From assembly GCA_035079385.1 (NCBI GenBank), contig JAVHKY010000046.1:1116001-1180000 (forward strand): a DNA stretch of 64,000 bases, given 5' to 3'. Origin of the DNA: Aspidiotus rigidus (Eukaryota; Arthropoda; Insecta; Hemiptera; Diaspididae). Below, one piece after another: positions 52,253-63,600 of the stretch; position 1 is the stretch's first letter, and each line of letters opens with the position of its first letter. The notes beneath the pieces were generated by a model that ran no database searches, was not told where the DNA came from, and saw only the letters and a program-made list of their open reading frames with translations. The translations under genes were made by a program, and so were the position numbers.

Positions 52253-52405
52253 CAGATAATCTGAGAATCGATCACCTTTTTTCCTGTCCTACTCTTCAAA
52301 ATCAACATACTTCCTACAAAGTATTTTCTCAATTATCCTCTGACCTGTGTAATCATTTCCAACACAATTTCCAACTCTCGCAACTTAGTCAGTTCCATTT
52401 TCCAA
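52253..52405 (+). repeat. Direct repeat unit I, copy 1
   Basis: About 150 bp (CAGATAATCTGA..., CTGTCCTACTC, CCAACAC) repeated with roughly 15-20 percent divergence at 53337-53475 in the same orientation. Confidence 0.7.
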
Positions 52406-53336
52406 ATATTTCAGTTCCTTTTCTTCTTCTACTTCTTACAATGGAAGTGATTTTTGATTCAAAAAGTTGATATTGATAAGGGATCATCATATTTTGGTGA
52501 CTATTATTTTCTATTTTGCCTATTAGCTCTCCTTCATTAGGACATTTCGACGTCATTAGAACTTTTTGCCAAATTAATTATCCTTCAATTTGCGAAGTGC
52601 TAAATTGTATCGGATAAAATGAGGTATGAAGTGCAAAGAGAAGATCGTTACCGTTATAATATTAGGCTTTAGCTATTTTTTAGCCTAATTGTATCGGGTA
52701 AATTAGGATTTCGTCTGAAGCCTTCCTCAAGGGAACTGAGGTATGTTTTATGCGCTACTTTTATTCCATTCTTCAGGGTTTTCCGAAACTCTTTATACTT
52801 GTTGATATTATTTATGGTAATATTCTTTTTCAACTTTTGTTGTGTCCTTTTCTTAGAATCGTACCCCCTACTTTTCCTGAATACGTCCCTCTCAATTTCT
52901 CACATGATGTGTCTATAGTTGGAATTCTGATTAGGTTCAAGCTCACACTTTTCTACGCTCATCTGTACAAAATGTATCTTTTATTTGATTCTCAGTTCAC
53001 ATCGGTTGCCCTCAATATGATCAAACTGATTGCGCGCCTAAAAACTGCACCCTTTCACCCAAAATTAAGGACCCCACCTTGTAACTACGTACTTACGACC
53101 ATAAAAACTTTCATTATTTCTTAATCCTAGCTTAATTCTTGTATCACTCACATAAAAAAAAAAACCTGCAACAAACTTGGAATCATTAAAAGTTAACCTA
53201 TCCTCAGTCTTCATTGAACAGAAATTCCCACCATAAAGAGGTTATTTTCGCTCGATATAGAATCGGTCACTCTCAACTTGAACATTCTCATCTCCTCCTG
53301 GGTTTCCATACTCTACCTTCATGTAAATCTTATTAT

Positions 53337-53475
53337 GCAGATAATCTGACGATCTATCATCTTTCTTCCTGTCCTACTCTCCAAAATCAACGTACTTCCC
53401 ACAATATAATCTCAGTCTCATCCTCTGTCCCATGTAATCATTCCCAACACGGTTTCCAACTCCCGCAACTACCTA
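53337..53475 (+). repeat. Direct repeat unit I, copy 2
   Basis: Partner of 52253-52405, so roughly 1.1 kb was duplicated or inserted twice. Confidence 0.7.
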
Positions 53476-53629
53476 TGGTACTCAATTACTCCAACTTATA
53501 CATATCCATTTTCTTTCTCCTGCCTTAAAATTTGAGTACCACCATCTGACTCGATTGCTACCTCTTCTTCCGATCATCTTCCCCATCCTCACGTTCTTTT
53601 CGTTTGTTTCTCACTCCACTCCAGTTATT

Positions 53630-54000
53630 CTTATTCTCCAATACCCTTTGTATGCTCCGTTGATCACTTTTCTTGTTTTTATTCGAAATTTATTTGAGGA
53701 TCAGTGTGTCAAGAACGTGTATTCAAGTAGTGTATACCTTGATAAAGAAAAAAAAAAAAAAAAAACTATCAATTAACTCGAGAACTATCAAGTACCGGTA
53801 GAATTGAACTTCAAATAAGTATGCTCCTACTTTTTCATGATTATATTATACTCTTCCAATAATGGTAATTGACGTTCAAAATTTATTTGAGGATCAGTGT
53901 GTCAGGAACGTGTAAAATAAATCCAGTACCCTTTGGATACTCCGTTGATCACTTTTCTTCTTTTTATTCAAAATTTATTTGAGAATCAGTGTGTCAAGGT
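53630..54000 (+). repeat. Direct repeat unit II (three copies)
   Basis: CTCCGTTGATCACTTTTCTT and AAATTTATTTGAGGATCAGT occur at about 53635-53725 and 53930-54000; the second motif also occurs alone at 53876-53915. Locally duplicated sequence. Confidence 0.75.
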
Positions 54001-54062
54001 ATTCTGGTAGTGTCAATAACTCCAGAACTATCAAGTAGAATAGAACTTTAACGATAAATAAT

Positions 54063-54379
54063 TATAATCTTGTCACAGTATGATAATTGACGTCGGATGC
54101 GATAACAGGAAAATGGAGAACTTTTACACGCACGTTTGTGATAATGAATCGTTGCACTTAAATAACCAATAATTAATTTTCTATTTTCTATTTTGCCTGT
54201 TGACCTTCAGTCGCTGCGACGTCATTAGAATTTCACGAATATTTTTTCTTATAATTTGCTAGGCAATTCATATATATAGTAATAGAATACACGCGTTAGC
54301 TATTTTTTAGCTAAATTGTATCGGGCAAATCAGGAATGAGAGGCAAAGGGTCATTTAGCTTTTTAGTATATTAGATTAT
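54063..54379 (+). repeat. 317-bp direct repeat unit III, copy 1
   Basis: Almost identical to 54633-54952. It contains TGACGTCGGATGCGATAACA, TTTGCTAGGCAATTCATATA and TAGCTATTTTTTAGCTAA. A diverged third relative of the middle part lies at about 52500-52720. Confidence 0.92.
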
Positions 54380-54632
54380 AATATGGACATTGTGACATCA
54401 TTAAAACTTTTTGTCGAATTCATTTTTCTTGTCTCGCGTCCAAGAAAGTTAGCTACCTTTTATCGAGACTTTGGACATCTAACCTGAGGTGAGGTTGTTT
54501 AAAGAGGCAAGGTAATCGATGTAAGGTTGAATCGTTGTTACGTTTTATTTTGCTAGGCAATTCATTTTTTGTTTTTTTTTTTTTCTTCCTCCAAATTTGC
54601 TAGGTAATTCATTTTACTCTTATAAATAATAA

Positions 54633-54952
54633 TATAATCTTGTCACAGTATGATAATTGACGTCGGATGCGATAACAGGAAAATGGAGAACTTTTACACG
54701 CACGTCTGTGATAATGAATCGTTGCACTTAAATAACCAATAATTATTAATTTTCTATTTTCTATTTTGCCTGTTAACCTTCAGTCGCTGTGACGTCATTA
54801 GAATTTCACGAATATTTTTTCTTATAATTTGCTAGGCAATTCATATATATAGTAATAGAATACACGCGTTAGCTATTTTTTAGCTAAATTGTATCGGGCA
54901 AATCAGGAATGAGAGGCAAAGGGTCATTTAGCTTTTTAGTATATTAGATTAT
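54633..54952 (+). repeat. 320-bp direct repeat unit III, copy 2
   Basis: Differs from copy 1 by a few substitutions and a 3-4 bp indel. It ends on an (ATT)n tract. The spacer between copies is only about 250 bp, which is too short for an internal coding region, so this is not an ordinary LTR pair. Confidence 0.92.
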
Positions 54953-54953
54953 G

Positions 54954-54991
<38 letters not shown>

Positions 54992-55000
54992 CATCATCAT
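54953..55000. repeat. (ATT)n microsatellite
   Basis: About 15 ATT/ATC units directly after repeat unit III. Confidence 0.9.
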
Positions 55001-55188
55001 AAGTTTGTCCCACAGGAGAAGACAACAACGCAACTATGCAGGGAGGCAGCAGTGATACCTAATAGTTGTCTTCATTACGATAAATACTGTAGGTACCTCT
55101 ACGTGTAATACAAATAGGTAATAGCTTATAGGCACTTAGTTCTTGCTAGAATGTTGCACTGCCCATACACTTGTAAGTAACTGTGGTA

Positions 55189-55192
<4 letters not shown>

Positions 55193-55219
<27 letters not shown>
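55193..55219. repeat. (CTG)n microsatellite
   Basis: Nine CTG/GCT units at the edge of a locally GC-rich patch. Confidence 0.9.
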
Positions 55220-55560
55220 AACGCCCGCCCGGTTAGTCTGGCGCGGGATAGAAGAGAGTTTGGTGAAGCGCAAATCATCATCGTACTGACCTAATTTTCA
55301 TGCGACCGCCGCGCCGGGCGGTATAGGAGCACGACGAACGAATAGTGGTCGCAGCCAGCAGAGCCAGTTCGATCGAAATTTGAATCGAGTCGAAAACCAA
55401 ACCAAACATGTTGACTGGCTCAGGTTTGTTGCTTGCCACGGTACGGCCAGTGTGGGAATTGGTGCGTCGCGCAATGAGCTGTTTGAATGTGTTTCTCTCG
55501 CCGCTTCGGATTTAATCAAATGTTCGAATTCGCATATGTGTTTCTTTTCCTGTGATATTT
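55220..55560 (+). promoter_or_regulatory. GC-rich, CpG-bearing patch; possible promoter and first exon
   Basis: This patch is much richer in CpG than its AT-rich surroundings (CGCCCGCCCGG, CGACCGCCGCGCCGGGCGG). It contains an ATG in good context (CAAACATG) that opens MLTGS, followed at once by CAG/GTTTGT, a plausible splice donor. It could be the first exon of a gene whose remaining exons lie elsewhere. No downstream exon was recognised, so this stays a suggestion. Confidence 0.25.
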
Positions 55561-56479
55561 AAATGTCGTTTATGCTGATGACGTATAATTGGTATTCACT
55601 CTTCAAACAACTGGCGTTGATCGAAATTACACCTTCCTTTGAATAAGCTCACGTTTACCTACTACGGCTACCGCTGGCTACACATGAACACCGATATTTT
55701 CATCTTTCTGTCGGTAAGTGAGTTCAAGCTTCATATGTACATGCTACAAGTAGTGACTCACTTGGTTAGGCTATCACAAACGAAAGAAACATCAGTCGGA
55801 ATGTTTACAAAAATAATTAGGTAGGCTACCGTATTTTATGTTATATAGAAACTCATGTCATCACATCGATTACTATGCCTCGCGCTGCGTTATCAACTTA
55901 ATTTCTGAATAGGTATAAAGTATCTAACAAAGAAGAGAAAAACTGAAATGTAAAAGAAAAAATAGAACAAAATATTGCAGCCATCCATTTCGCGCGCAGC
56001 ACACTTTTTGAGAAATCCTAACCAAGAAATGTGGTAAAATTGTTTTTTATGTATGGAATATCGATATTCAATATTTTTCTTTGCCTACATAGGTACTTAC
56101 CTATTGTTTTGTAAGTTATTTTTGTTTTTTTCTTATTTCGTCTTTCTCCTTTAAAGCCCAAAGTTCAAATCTGGCAATTCTGCGGCAAAAATCTTTTAAT
56201 TTCAAAACAAATTGTGCTCCTGTTATTGTCATCATTTTATGAATGAACCTACAACGGCGAAATTCTGCTATTGAACAGAAATTAGGTAGTTTGAAGATGA
56301 GCTAATAATATAAATTCTAATATCGTTGATAAAATAAAGTGAGAGATTGTGACTGCTGGTCGCGACAGTGTTGCTTTTGAATAACATCATAACCATGGCG
56401 ACAGGTTATTTAGTCACTTATAAGAACACTTAATCAACATTTGCCGTCATTTTGTTGAAAACCACACTCATCAATCAAG
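55561..56479. other. No gene seen
   Basis: AT-rich; no recognised element. Confidence 0.45.
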
Positions 56480-58340
56480 GATTCGCATTTATGTCGCATT
56501 TGCAAACACCGCCCGTCCTCCATGACGCAGTAGATGTGGGTCGCGTGTGCATTTTAATTTTGTTTTTTCCAACACCGGAATCAACCCTTTTGGGTATAAC
56601 TTCAGTGAAGGAAGAATCTCCTATACAAACCCCCTCTTCTACTCGGCTACTGCCAAGTTGCATTGGCAACCGCCAATCTGCAGTGCCCCCCCTTGTACGC
56701 ACAAAAACAAAAGAACGCACAAAACAACAACACCACCACAATATACAATATATGAAGTAGGTCACTTTTGGAGTTTCTTCATCTTCTTCTATCTTCAAGG
56801 ATGATCTTAGTCCTCTTCTTCTTGCAAATCTGGATGTTGATGGTACACAGGTGTTGAGTAGGCCATAGCATGGTTCTGCATTTGCCTATTCCATTCCCGG
56901 TCCATCTTCCTCTTCATGAAGGTGGCCGGAAACGCAGACACCTGGTTCCATGCTTCTTTGGAACCTAGCATGGTGGATACCAGGCTACTCGGGTCGAGCG
57001 CTTTATCTACCCCGATCTCTTGAAGAGACGGACTAAGCTCGTCCCGCTTACGCCTCTACGCCTCACACTCAAATAAGGTGTGTTGTGGTCCATCATCCCG
57101 CCCTTGGTTACAGTGCAAACACGTCGCCTGCTCAACTTTCCTTAACTTCTTGTGAAGGTACTTGTTGAAGCAGCCATGGCCGCTCAACACCTGCGTCAGG
57201 TAAAAGTTCAGCTGACCATGGTGTCGATTCATCCACTCATCAAGGTCGCTTATTAGCACACAGGTTGTCCATGTACCCAGCTCACTCTGGGCAATTCTTG
57301 CTTTCCACTTTACAAGTGAGGAGCGCCTGGCCTTGTGCTTGACCTGTAAAGCTTCTTGGTTGGTTGTCGTTGTCTTCTTTGTTTTAAACACCACCGCTCT
57401 CTCCTCAGCAAGGAGCTCGATTGGTGATGAACGTGCTAATACGCAACAGTGCAGTCAGCGCAGCTCTTTGTTGGATCTTCACCATCTCTCTCATTCTGTA
57501 TGGTATCTTCATGGAGTCGGCCCACACTGGCGCACCATATAGCAGGATCGACAAGGCAGTGCTCATCATGATCCTTCTGCTCGCTTCTCCTGGTCCTCCG
57601 AGGTTCCTCATGAGGCGTCTTAAGTATCCAACTACCTGTCCCGCCATCTCCGCTGCCACCAGAAAATGGTGCCTGAAGCTCAGCGTTGAGTCAAACCAGA
57701 TGCCCAGGTATTTCATTCCCTTCTTGGTTTCAATTTCCACACCTCGCAGGCGAAAGCTGGGTGGACTGAACTTCCAACGGGTCGTGAATAAAATGGCCTC
57801 CGTCTAACCTACTGCAAGTTCTAGAATAGCCAACTCGATCCAATGCGTCAAATCCTCTAGGGTCTAGTTTATCCTACTCTCCACCGCTACAGTTGTTTCA
57901 ATAGTGCATACCACCAAGGTGTCATCCCGCATAGCAGATGAGCTTAACCCCCGGGGGCAGCTTCACCTTAAAAATCCTATTAATGCAACGCATTTCTCGA
58001 CAGCTAAAATAACTGTTGATCATCCTGAGCAGGTGTGCGACTTCTGCATCCATGAGGGCTTCCAATACTTTTTCTCATGAAATTGAGTTGTGTCAAGATT
58101 GATTGCTGCGCAAAACTGGCCTGTAGTTATTGCTGACTCGGCTATCCTCTTCAGCCCGATTCCAGCATCTGATGTACAGCATCCAGTTTGGAAACTGAAC
58201 TTACTTTTATAGAGATTAAATCGCTTTCCTTCAGACAGCTCTCAAGTTGCTTGGCTATCCCTCTGTCCAAGAGTTTACCTACATTGTCTAGCAGACAAAA
58301 GAGTTTGATAAGAGGATGGCAGACCAGGTGGTATATCCTT
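56480..58340 (-). mobile_element. R1-clade element copy C (decayed)
   Basis: Shares the 3'UTR and the C-terminal half of ORF2 with copies A and B, but with many substitutions and several frameshifts. Recognisable pieces: CCHC and C-terminus (57056-57394), RT thumb region (57405-57740), and RT core remnants near 57950-58340. About 100 bp that encode the VPQGSVLGP motif in copy A are missing near 57985. It has no (AAT)n tail. The junction at LPPGVKL is one base shorter than in copy A. It stops where the PLE foldback begins. Confidence 0.85.
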
Positions 58341-58344
58341 ATGA

Positions 58345-59108
58345 AAATATATTGAACATAGAAAAGAAATGCAAAAAAGAGCAGAAAATTACTTACGTGA
58401 GTAAGAAATTGCAAAAACTCAGACAAAATTTGGAAAATTTGAAACGCTTTTGGTTGAAAAACCATTTTCAGCGAGAACAAGAAAGCAATTGACCCAACGA
58501 TGAAACAAAACAATAACACCAACTCGAGAAAGAAAGGAAAAGAAAACTAATCATCGAGTCGTGATTCATAAATAAGTTCAATCAGACCTTTGTCCGGTAT
58601 ATGCCTGTTCAGCACTTTGACACCACCAGTACTCATATGACGAATTATTTCTATATGTTCCAGGGCAATGCGTTTGAAGTACGAGTCCTCCTTGTGGAGA
58701 AGCACCTGAGAACCCTCCCGGAAGCTATACCCACTGGTGATTAAGTGGTCAGCGAATGCCGAATCTCCCTCACTGCCATTTTCCCAGGCTTTCTTATGTT
58801 TAGCCACTCTGATCTTCAACTGCCGACCAGATCTCCAATATAAACGCTTTTCTTTACACTCGAACTCTAACCTGTACCCACAAATCGATAATTCGTTTCT
58901 TTTCCTTTTTTTCTCGATTTGGTTCTGTAATTTCGTTTCATTGTTGGGTCAGTTGCTTTCTTGTTCTCGCTTATCAAGAGGGGTTTTTAACCAAAAGCAC
59001 TCAGTTTTTCAAAATTGTTTCTGCGATTTTTGCAATTTCCTTACTCTCATGAGTAATTTCTGCCGTATGCATTCTTTACTTTCTTGAGTATATTTTCACG
59101 TAATATAA
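58345..59108 (-). mobile_element. Penelope-like foldback next to R1 copy C
   Basis: Arms at about 58345-58560 and 58890-59108 are inverted, diverged copies (GGGTCAATTGCTTTCTTGTT versus GGGTCAGTTGCTTTCTTGTT). The loop encodes the GIY-YIG tail on the minus strand. The same design as the foldbacks at 23.6-27.3 kb and 44.7-45.6 kb. Each arm has a decayed hammerhead-like motif (CTGAAAA...AACC...AAAAGCG on the left). It abuts R1 copy C where the RT-coding sequence breaks off. Confidence 0.75.
58547..58819 (-). pseudogene. PLE GIY-YIG C-terminal fragment
   Basis: KIRVAKHKKAWENG, GDSAFADHLITSGYSFREGS, YFKRIALEHIEIIRHM, LNRHIPDKGLIELIYE: closely parallel to the endonuclease tail of the PLE at 48.5-48.9 kb. 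The first part of the domain (YIGDLVG) lies upstream in another frame. Confidence 0.8.
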
Positions 59109-59220
59109 TTTGGCCTTTAAAAAAGAAAGAAAGAAAGAAAAGAAAAGAAAAAAAAAAAAAAACTGCGAAAAATATTATAGATGGCGAAAAGAAAAACGAC
59201 GGCTTCCTTAACGAAGTTAA

Positions 59221-59965
59221 ACGAGGAACGCAGGAAACCTGTTTTATGAGTAAAATGGGATTTGGTATTTAAAATTCAAGGAAGCCTAGACCTACTGATA
59301 TAAGCCTAGTATAATGTAGTTTGACAGTCTACATTTTTCTCGAATCTCGAGCTCGTATATGATAGCTCGATAGTCAAAATTTTTCCAAGTCCCCTTCCTA
59401 TCATATATGGCTCAAGAGTCCTTCTCCTATCATATATAGCTCGAGAGTCGAAATTTTTCCAAGTTTTTTGCTGGACGGCGTACGGCAAATTTCTCAAAAA
59501 GCCCCCCATTTCCCCCTACTATCATATATAAGTCCCTCTCCTAGTTCCCCTCTCCTATTATATATAGCTCGATAGTCGAAATTTTAACAGGGAACCTGTT
59601 TCATGGGGGCATTTTGAAACATTTACCGTGCGCCGTCCAGCAAAAAACTTGAAAAAATTTCGACTCTCGAGCCATATATGATATGAAAGGAACTTGGAGA
59701 AATTTCAACTCTCGAGCTATCGTATATAGCTCGAGATTCGAGAAAAATTTAGACTCTAAAGGCTTATAGTAAGTAGGTCTAGGCTTCCTTGAGTTTTCAA
59801 TACCAAATTCCATTTGACTCATACAAAAGGTTCCCTGCGTTCCTCGTTTTTTTCTTAGTCCCTCTCCTATCATATATAGCTCGATAGTCGAAATTTTTCT
59901 AAATTCTTTGCTGAACGGCGCACGACAAATTTCTCAAAAAGCCCCCCATAAAACAGGTTCCCTGG
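59221..59965. repeat. Cluster of MITE-like repeats with minisatellite cores
   Basis: Three partial relatives of the 13320-13862 repeat. One inverted copy runs from about 59221 to 59505, a plus-oriented short copy lies at 59588-59837 between AACAGGGAACCTGTTT and AAAAGGTTCCCTG, and an inverted stub ends in ACAGGTTCCCTGG near 59965. All contain 'tcatatatagctcga' units. Confidence 0.65.
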
Positions 59966-60299
59966 TAAAAAAAAAACTGGAAGAGCTGTATAATCTTGAG
60001 GAAAATTCTTCCTAATAGGCCTAGAGAAGTTGGATTTACGAGTATTTTTCTATTCTCGTGTAAGTAGACACAAATTCTAGGGAAGGGGGAAGGTGAATCC
60101 AAGGCGACAATCAATGTCGATTCGAACGAAAAGTTAGGTATTGCTCCCGACACAGATGTGACGGGGAAGCCGGGGAAAGAATTTTCTCGATGTTTTAGAG
60201 TTCCTAGATCATCCTGAGACTAATAAAAAAAATTTCAGGTATCCTTATATATATATATGATTTTTTTGTCCACGCAACTCCTAAAAAACTACCGGTTGT
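59966..60299. other. No gene seen
   Basis: Unassigned sequence up to the TTTA tail of the LINE. Confidence 0.4.
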
Positions 60300-60356
60300 A
60301 TTTATTTATTTATTTATTTATTTATTTATTCATTTTACATTTGCTTATTTTTTGAG

Positions 60357-60403
60357 GTGGTGCCGACAACAGTCCTTGGACCAATTACCGCCGACACCAC
60401 CTT
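60357..60403 (-). other. Predicted stem-loop in the LINE 3'UTR
   Basis: GGTGGTGCCGAC and GCCGACACCACC can pair (GGTGGTG with CACCACC) around a 22-base loop, close to the TAAA tail. Such 3' hairpins can be recognised by the LINE reverse transcriptase; here this is an inference. Confidence 0.55.
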
Positions 60404-60782
60404 TACAAAGTGATTTCATAAACCTAGGACATAACATCTTAATATTTACACCTACATTCACTCATTCATTCATTTGTATTTTCAGTCTTCACTTCCACAA
60501 TCTATAGTCACACATACACACACACACATATCATATGCATACATCTACTGAAAATCACGGGGGGGGGGGGAGAGGAGGAGTCCATACAGGCCATGCATCA
60601 GCTCACAAAGTACTCACGAATGCTCATGGGGGCCATTCGTCAGACAGCCGCACTACAACGTATTATATCCCTAGAAATCTGCTTAAATTCTCGTCTGGAG
60701 TGAAAGAAAATGTCCACATTCATATTTGTATTTGAAACATCGCCGCCCTCCTCCATTTCATTGTACGCGCCACAGGCTCGAT

Positions 60783-63590
60783 TCAAAACAGCATGTTGCA
60801 TAGCTTTTGTTCGTACAGGCTTAACGTAGAAGGTTGCTTTTCGCCGTGTTGTTCTCGGTATTCGGAGTGAATCTCCTGCAGCAAACTAGTGTTGTCGATG
60901 TGTCCACGTAAGATGTCATAAAGGAAACCAACCAGAGCAACTTTGCGTCTATTTTCTAAAGAGTCTATCTCAAAGCCCTCTAAAAGTTCTTTATATGTCA
61001 AATCAAAGGGGTAGTACTGAAAAATTCTTGAGTAGACTATTTTAAGGTAATGCCTCTGTATGCCTTCAATCACTTCTATATTTTTTTTTGAGATTGGATT
61101 CCAAATGAGCATACCGGATTCTAGCTGTGACCGCACGAGCGCGAAGTATAGCAATTTCAACGTTTGAACATTCCTAAAGTTCTTTGAATTTCGTAAGATA
61201 AAACCCATTGTTTTTTTTGCTTTGCGGACAAGTTGAGTGATGTGAGGCACAAAAGATATTTTCTTATCTATATATATTCCTAGGTCCTTAACTGTATCCG
61301 TGTTTTTGATGGTAGTATTAATAATTTTGTACATGGTCGGTATCTCATTTTTATTTTTTCGAGAAAACGTTATCTTTTCACATTTGTTGATGTTGAATGG
61401 TAGACAATTCTCCCCACTCCAGACGACTAGGCTATCCAGATCCTGTTGCATTTCAAATGAATCCTGAGCACTTCCTATCGACCTAAATAATTTCATATCA
61501 TCGGCATAAAGAAGCACTCGGGAAAAAGACACATTATCCATAATATCATTAATAAAAAGAAGAAAAAGGAAGGGTCCCAAATGTGAGCCCTGTGGTACAC
61601 CCGATGGACACATGAACCTGTTCGATTCATACCCTCTGTATGCCACATACTGACACCGATCCCCCAAATATGAGGAGAAAAGGCAAATCAGATCTTCTGA
61701 GAAACACATATCGCTCATTTTCCTTAGTAATATTCGGTGATTTACCTTATCGAAAGCTTTACTAAAATCTGTGTAGACGGCATCTACTTGTTTTCCATCA
61801 TTCATTTCTTGCAATACGTATTCTGTAAGACTTGCAAGATTAGTAGTTGTGTTGCGTTTAGGAAAGAACCCGTGCTGGTTTGTAATGATCTGATGCCCTA
61901 CTTGATCAAATGTCAGTGAATGTAAGATGGACTCAAAGATTTTGGCTGGGACGGGTGGTATTGCTATAGGTCGGTGGTTTTCTATGCTCTTACTATTTTC
62001 AGTTTTAGGAACAGGCGTCACCTTAGTAACTCTCCAGATCAGAGGGAAGACTCGGTGAGCGACACATAGTTTAAATAAGTCGTGTAGAGGAGCGACCAGG
62101 TATTCCCTACAGCCCTTGTAAACATAGGCCGGTATTCTGTCCGGTCCGAGAGACCCCTTGGGCTTCAGTTTCTCGAATGCCCTTACCACATCAGACTTAA
62201 GTATGGTTCGTAATCCGATTATGTTTCTCCCAGCGTGCCCTGGTGACGCTCTGTGATCAACTCGCAGAGTGTCTGGAACGTAGACCGAGGAAAAATGAGA
62301 TGCAAATGCTTCAGTGATATCTCCTGGAGAGGTGTACGTTCGTCCTTTATATTCCTTTTCATCAGTTGTGCTTCGGGAATTTTTTTGGTTTTTAATAAAA
62401 TTGCAAAATTTTTGCGGATTTTCTCTGGGGTTATTTTCAGTCCGAGCCATGTGCGCTTCATATGCGTTTTTAATTAGCTTTTTAGATAGAGTTCGGAGAG
62501 CCTTGAAATTTTCAACATTTGCTGGGGAGGGGGGATGTTTCTTTTTGAGTTTTCTTCGCTCTCTCTCCTTTGACTTAATAATATGAATTATTTGGGGCGT
62601 AAACCAAGGGGGGTACCTTCTAGTATTATTACCCGCACACCTTGTAGGGACTGATGATAGAACCAAAGACTCCATCACATTTTGAAAGTAAACGGCCGCC
62701 TCATTGGGATCATCTATACTGTAAAATTCCGTCCAGTCCTGGGTCCTAACAGACTCCAAAATCTTTTTAAAGTCAGCTTTTGCATAATTCAAGATCGGCA
62801 CTTTCCCGTCATTGTCTGTATGTTTCCTAATATTTTTACTGCGAGGTACTTTTTCAAGAATGTTTATTTGGAGCGCAAGGTGATACTGATCTTCAAGGGG
62901 AACCAATGAATTATCGCGTGTGACAGTTGAAGTATGTGTACTTGCGAAGACTAGATCAAGAGTAGAGCCTTTTATATTTTTTACAGTATTAAGAGAAGCA
63001 AGGTTATTCAGATGAATAAAATCGAGAAGAGCTTCATCTCTGCTACTTGCAATTATAGGATTGTTGTCGGAGCAGTGTGAAATCTGAAAAGTTGGCAAAT
63101 TAAAATCCCCTAGTATCAGCAGTTCCTCCTTAATTTCCATTCTATGTATGTGCGATGTAATGACGTCACACACATGTGTATAGGTCTCTGCACTAGTGTT
63201 AGGTACAAAATAGAAAACGCCAATGTGGGTGTAAGGACCGTGTTGGTGGAATTTAGTTTTCACCCAAACATAATCACATTCCGTTTCCTCTATCCCCTCC
63301 AAGAAAACTCTCTCACAGGAATAATTTACAGATACCGCAAGGAGGCACCCACCCCCCAATCCCTTCCCCGTTTTTATTCTACTTCCGTCCTGTCTATATA
63401 CGTTGTAGGATGATGGAAAAATTTCGGCCGAATATATTCCTTCATGTAGCCAAGTTTCAGTTAAGGCTATAAAGTCATAGACTGACTGAGAAGAGTTTTC
63501 TCGTAAAGTTTGGTCAAGTTGTAGTGGGTTATCTGAAGTTGGGCATGTGCATTTTTTCTGAGATCGGATGAATAGTTGAGTAATTCTCAA
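60783..63590 (-). CDS. LINE ORF2: endonuclease plus reverse transcriptase, 935 codons
   Basis: An uninterrupted frame. Endonuclease blocks: YDFIALTETWLHEG (catalytic Glu), ECDYVWVKTKF, LILGDFNLP; the usual SDH is replaced by EDQYHLAL, which may weaken nuclease activity. RT blocks: HRPIAIPPVPAKIFESIL, QHGFFPKRNTTTNLASL, VYTDFSKAFDKVNHRILLRK, CPSGVPQGSHLGPFLFLLF and LYADDMKLF, followed by a thumb region (KDLGIYIDKKISFVPHITQL). The start codon is uncertain because residues 1-30 do not look like the family. It copies element RNA by target-primed reverse transcription. It has no stop or frameshift, so the RT may still be functional. Confidence 0.85.
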   Translation of the reverse strand: MRITQLFIRSQKKCTCPTSDNPLQLDQTLRENSSQSVYDFIALTETWLHEGIYSAEIFPSSYNVYRQDGSRIKTGKGLGGGCLLAVSVNYSCERVFLEGIEETECDYVWVKTKFHQHGPYTHIGVFYFVPNTSAETYTHVCDVITSHIHRMEIKEELLILGDFNLPTFQISHCSDNNPIIASSRDEALLDFIHLNNLASLNTVKNIKGSTLDLVFASTHTSTVTRDNSLVPLEDQYHLALQINILEKVPRSKNIRKHTDNDGKVPILNYAKADFKKILESVRTQDWTEFYSIDDPNEAAVYFQNVMESLVLSSVPTRCAGNNTRRYPPWFTPQIIHIIKSKERERRKLKKKHPPSPANVENFKALRTLSKKLIKNAYEAHMARTENNPRENPQKFCNFIKNQKNSRSTTDEKEYKGRTYTSPGDITEAFASHFSSVYVPDTLRVDHRASPGHAGRNIIGLRTILKSDVVRAFEKLKPKGSLGPDRIPAYVYKGCREYLVAPLHDLFKLCVAHRVFPLIWRVTKVTPVPKTENSKSIENHRPIAIPPVPAKIFESILHSLTFDQVGHQIITNQHGFFPKRNTTTNLASLTEYVLQEMNDGKQVDAVYTDFSKAFDKVNHRILLRKMSDMCFSEDLICLFSSYLGDRCQYVAYRGYESNRFMCPSGVPQGSHLGPFLFLLFINDIMDNVSFSRVLLYADDMKLFRSIGSAQDSFEMQQDLDSLVVWSGENCLPFNINKCEKITFSRKNKNEIPTMYKIINTTIKNTDTVKDLGIYIDKKISFVPHITQLVRKAKKTMGFILRNSKNFRNVQTLKLLYFALVRSQLESGMLIWNPISKKNIEVIEGIQRHYLKIVYSRIFQYYPFDLTYKELLEGFEIDSLENRRKVALVGFLYDILRGHIDNTSLLQEIHSEYREQHGEKQPSTLSLYEQKLCNMLF

Positions 63591-63600
63591 AATATGAGTA

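Larger units (their letters stand above)
60300..63600 (-). mobile_element. CR1/L2/Jockey-group LINE with an open ORF2
   Basis: A minus-strand LINE: an open ORF2, a 3'UTR of about 450 bp, and a 3' tail of tandem TAAA units (60300-60330). The 5' end appears truncated or degenerate: upstream of residue 30 of the ORF the expected endonuclease start motif is not recognisable. The clade cannot be settled by eye; RT wording (TDFSKAFDKVNH) suggests the L2/Kiri or CR1 neighbourhood. Confidence 0.8.

Noticed and set aside
50935..53776. Phe/Leu/Ser/Pro-rich plus-strand frames as genes
   Set aside because: They follow the pyrimidine-rich composition; there are no domains, splice logic or conserved motifs.
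54063..54952. LTR retrotransposon with paired LTRs
   Set aside because: The spacer is only about 250 bp, with no coding sequence, primer-binding site or polypurine tract recognised.
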